Source: Liolophura sinensis (taxonomy: Eukaryota > Mollusca > Polyplacophora > Chitonida > Chitonidae). From it: DNA of 64,000 bases. The DNA lies in assembly GCF_032854445.1 (NCBI RefSeq), contig NC_088304.1, positions 35,697,551 to 35,761,550 of the forward strand, read 5' to 3'. This document shows positions 60,572 through 64,000 of the stretch, piece after piece. The notes beneath the pieces are model-generated. The model saw nothing but the letters and a program-made list of their open reading frames with translations. It was not told where the DNA came from and made no database searches. The translations under genes were made by a program, and so were the position numbers. Numbering within the stretch: the stretch's first letter is position 1; the number at the start of each line of letters is the position of its first letter.

Positions 60572-62266
60572 AGGCTGTTTCCTAAAATTAATAGCTTAAT
60601 TATTAGAATTATTAAATACGTGTGTAAAGTTGTCTGACGTTTCAGGGAGTTTCAGTCACAATAAGATAAGAAAAATGTGGACGGGGAAAAATTAGAAACA
60701 GGGGTCAAACGTCGACATGGGGGCATAGGGCAACTTTACGTAACCTGCACTTAAAAGTTGGGACAAATAATACGAGTTCTGGAACTCCGAATGGAGAAAT
60801 CTCCTCCAAGAAATTCATTCACGATTGTAACAGCGTGATATCCTAAAGCCTGTATAAATCTCGCCGATTGTAATTACGTATTACCTCACTTCAACTCACA
60901 CAATGCATGTATGGTGTTATTACCGAATCGGTTTGTTGTCCGCACATGTTTGTTTGACCGTTATATACCTTGGGCGGTTTACCTAGAATTACATAACCCG
61001 TGTCTGGAGCGTTGTGGTTATTGGTGAACCGACCATCCGACAATTACAGTTTGACAGTGACACTTGAATGTGACCGATGTCCCCTAGTAGGGGGCCATTA
61101 TTCTCAGATGCTACAATCTAAGAATTTACATGACCAGTTAAAATAAAACCCGAAGGCAAGGAGCGAATTCCACCGGTGGCGTTAGACCATTTGTCAACTA
61201 TCAGTGTCGTCGCTGCTCTGGTTTTTACTTGTCATGCATACGGTTGTCTTTTTCTCTTGGTGGCACTATTCTATCAATAACGACCACAAGGCTGCTTCGG
61301 GTAGCTTTACATGAAGAGATTGTGATCAATTGCCTTCGCCGACTACACGCGCGGCTCTTGATGAAGATTGTTCCTTCCTTTAACGCCCGGTTTGAACCCG
61401 AAGTGGAAAGTTCCATTAAAATACTTTTCTGGTTAACGCCGATCTTCGTATTGTAAATTAAAAATACAACGTCTTACTTCAACCAAAATTTATTGATAAC
61501 CTTGTTACCCTCTCTTAAATTTGATGTCCACGAAATATTTATCGGCGCTTTGACCAAATATTGTTGTTCTTATTTTGAAATTTACACTTCTCTGGGGACG
61601 ATTTTCCACTTTACCATATATCCGGTTTATTGGCAAACGATATAACGTATTTAAAACAGCAAGAGTGCTGTTTGTTTTATACCTGTGAACTGGGAAAAGA
61701 AATGTTTTCTTTGATGTTCTTAATGGCAGGTGTCTCCACAATTAAATCGTTAGTACACAGACACAAAACAAGCTGTAGTCAAGCCCAGAACAGAATACCT
61801 CTGTCAAATGGATCTAACATAGAGGGCACTGTGATGTGTCGACAGAACTCTTCCATCAGTAGCAGTGTATAATGGTTATAGCCCTGTAGTCCCCGGTTTT
61901 TATGTGTTGGGTGTTACTTATCCGCTCAATTGAAACTAACTATAGATTCCCTTTAAATGTAAATCCCTAACCTGTAAACCTGATCGTAGACCCAAAAATA
62001 GCTGTTTCATGTACAATATGCACACCCATTACCCGGGATGGCCACGCCACTTAGAGTGATGATAAACACACTGCGACGTGTAATTAAAACTCACTATGCA
62101 CTAATTGTTTGTGTAGAATGGAGACAATATTAGGACAATGTCCGAATACAGAAAATATGAGTGCTTGATTGCTTATAGGGGTGGTTGGGAGGTGGGCATT
62201 CACGCCGTTTTGAACATTGTTTCGGTAATGTCATGCCAATGTCTCGGTTTATCCCGTTATGTAGAT
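60572..62266. other. Intergenic DNA, no gene recognised
   Basis: Frames at 61225-61456 (both strands) and 61505-61872 show no family resemblance. No repeats were recognised. Confidence 0.4.
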
Positions 62267-62549
62267 GACGTATTCATCTTCACAACTGAATACCTGTTCC
62301 CTCTGTGATGATTCATCCGTCTGTCACGGTGTGTCTGTACATTTCCAGTTGACGTATTCATCTTCACAACTGAATACCTGTTCCATCTGTGATGATTCAT
62401 ACGTCTGTCACGGCGTGTCTGTACATTTCCAGTTGACGTATTCATCTTCACAACTGAATACCTGTTCCCTCTGTGATGATTCATACGTCTGTCACGGCGT
62501 GTCTGTACATTTCCAGTTGACGTATTCATCTTCACAACTGAATACCTGT
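62267..62549. repeat. 84-bp minisatellite, about 3.4 copies
   Basis: The unit begins gacgtattcatcttcacaac, with copy starts at 62267, 62351, 62435 and 62519. Copies are nearly identical (one or two substitutions), implying recent duplication. 84 is a multiple of three, so frames are open on both strands; no gene is implied. Confidence 0.95.
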
Positions 62550-64000
62550 ACTACTTTTCATCATTTAAACTTTTTTCTGCATAAAGGGTATCGATCTACA
62601 GGACAGAAGTCAACGAACAACATATACAGTTGGAGAATAATTTCAAAACAATAAATCTGCCCAGAACATAAGACGTGATATGAAAATCTTATGGAATGAA
62701 CTAAATTCTAGAATTCCACAGAATTTCACAGAAAGACATACGCTGTTGACATATGTATAAAAAGTATAATTAGAAAAATACACACTGATGAATGCAGCAT
62801 TTTGTTTGTTTGTTAGATTTGCTTTACGCCAGAATTATGGCGAGAAAAAACCGGGCAGAGCCCGGGGAACTGAGTATTCTGTATACATAATGAGTCAAGT
62901 TTTAAATAGAAGTTAAACAAAAGTTGCACATACACCGTATGTGAAAATGACGATAACATATTATATACTTTATGCCGTTAGCATCAAATGCTCTTTGATC
63001 CTTATCAAATTCCGACATATACTTATATAAAAGTGCAAGTGAATGAATTACTTTTGTGAACTGCATTAAAAAGGTTGTCGTCTCTGGGGGCGTTCAGCCA
63101 GCACCGTCCATGGGAGGCAAATAAAACTGAATCTAATGTGGAACATAATAATCTGAATCGAGTTCGATGGTAAATACAGTGGTGGTAAGATATCTTAATT
63201 GTGAGAGATTTACGCAAGTTATAAAAAGACATTAATATATCTTAATATTATGTGATATGGCTTCAGTCCAGATGGGAGCTCGCAAGGTAAAATGGGTCTG
63301 CACTTAACTGGCTAATAAGACATTAGTTGCAAGCATAAAGACGCTTGACACGAGTCTATTACTTATTTCTTTTACAGCAAGGGTTGTAACCTTGTTTTTT
63401 TTTTTGTACTGTGTAACTTAAGATTCTTATCTTATTTCTGTACCTGTGATTGCCAATTTACATCGTTTTCAGGACTGTATTTCACTTTCGCTCTGGCTGT
63501 ATTACAAACAAAAAGAAAAGGCAACCCAAAACAGGAGGACACTTTAATAGCCTATTGAGACCCTGGCGTTCTCCTCACTACAGTTGAAGACACTTTGCCT
63601 AAGTATTTACAACATATGAGCGTATTCTGTCTGGTGTAAACATAAGCCTGACCCAGGCACATGTTAATCCCGGCGACCTATATTAACTATCTAGCATTCG
63701 GTATGATCCGGGGTAGTGGATACAAGCGTGAAGGGTGGCGTTTGAAATTCAATAGGGTTCCGATGAATCAATACTGGTAAGGTCTATGTAATGAATGTGA
63801 CTTAAAGAATTTAATTCGTTGGCCGAAAGGGTACAGATTCAGTTGTTATTGTGGAAAACCCGAGTTTTCTAGGCGGGAAGTAGTATGTTTAGTTGACCGT
63901 GGAGGACACGCTGTGCTAACGGACTAAGGCAGCGCGCTGCGCACTGAATGAAACTCTATTGTCAGCAGAGGCACACAAACGCGTCTCTAGAAGTTCTCGG
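62550..64000. other. Intergenic DNA to the window edge
   Basis: Contains a short SINE family 1 fragment (62808-62870, minus: gctttacgccagaattatgg and cgggcagagcccgggga). No gene was recognised. Confidence 0.45.

Noticed and set aside
62257-62654. Repeat protein frames over the 84-bp array
   Set aside because: Open on both strands because 84 is divisible by three; no other coding evidence.
1-64000. CRISPR array or bacterial operon interpretation of the tandem repeats
   Set aside because: The arrays are contiguous repeats without unique spacers, and the genes have spliceosomal introns, so the DNA is eukaryotic.

Overview
The window looks like nuclear DNA of a lophotrochozoan animal, most likely a mollusc (inference). 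Its genes are intron-rich with GT-AG introns, the intergenic DNA is AT-rich, and at least two tRNA-derived SINE families recur on both strands. I recall the main one, with a conserved 'ggcggccagcattatggtgg' core, from mollusc genomes, but no database was searched.

Four gene loci and one probably broken gene are supported. (1) 3533-3841, minus: the first coding exon of a nucleoredoxin-like thioredoxin-fold protein; the rest lies beyond the left edge or was not found. (2) 8762-22230, plus: a complete 14-exon SLC13-type sodium/di- or tricarboxylate cotransporter gene. All splice phases agree and the predicted protein is 584 aa. (3) 27402-28720, plus: a two-exon type II membrane protein with an HtrL/YibB-like domain, 330 aa. 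(4) 31868-37141, minus: a two-exon voltage-gated K+ channel subunit of Shab-like character, 453 aa. (5) 52309-55605, minus: a paralogue of (4) with the same exon structure, but its channel exon carries three apparent frame breaks within about 100 bp.

The most unusual structure is in intron 3 of the SLC13 gene (about 10440-14019). Roughly 60 tandem copies of a 60-bp unit run directly into exon 4. The unit is a copy of the exon 4 splice acceptor plus the first ~45 coding bases. Each typical copy carries a branch-point-like CTCAC, a pyrimidine-rich stretch, CAG and the start of the exon, and the last ~20 copies are open in the exon 4 frame. Alternative acceptor use could add 20-residue hydrophobic blocks in frame. 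The same exon encodes a degenerate first sodium-binding motif (S-A-G where the family has S-N-T).

Layout: 1-8.7 kb has the nucleoredoxin-like exon, SINEs and a 27-bp minisatellite inside a MITE-like remnant. 8.7-22.2 kb is the SLC13 gene. 22.2-31.8 kb has SINEs and the HtrL-like gene. 31.8-37.1 kb is K+ channel A, with a 60-bp minisatellite and a ~172-bp repeat in its intron. 37.1-52.3 kb is gene-poor, with a decayed LINE reverse transcriptase and several interspersed repeats. 52.3-55.6 kb is K+ channel B. 55.6-64 kb is gene-poor, with an intact-looking MITE and an 84-bp minisatellite. Apart from the two channel paralogues, nothing suggests the neighbouring genes work together.
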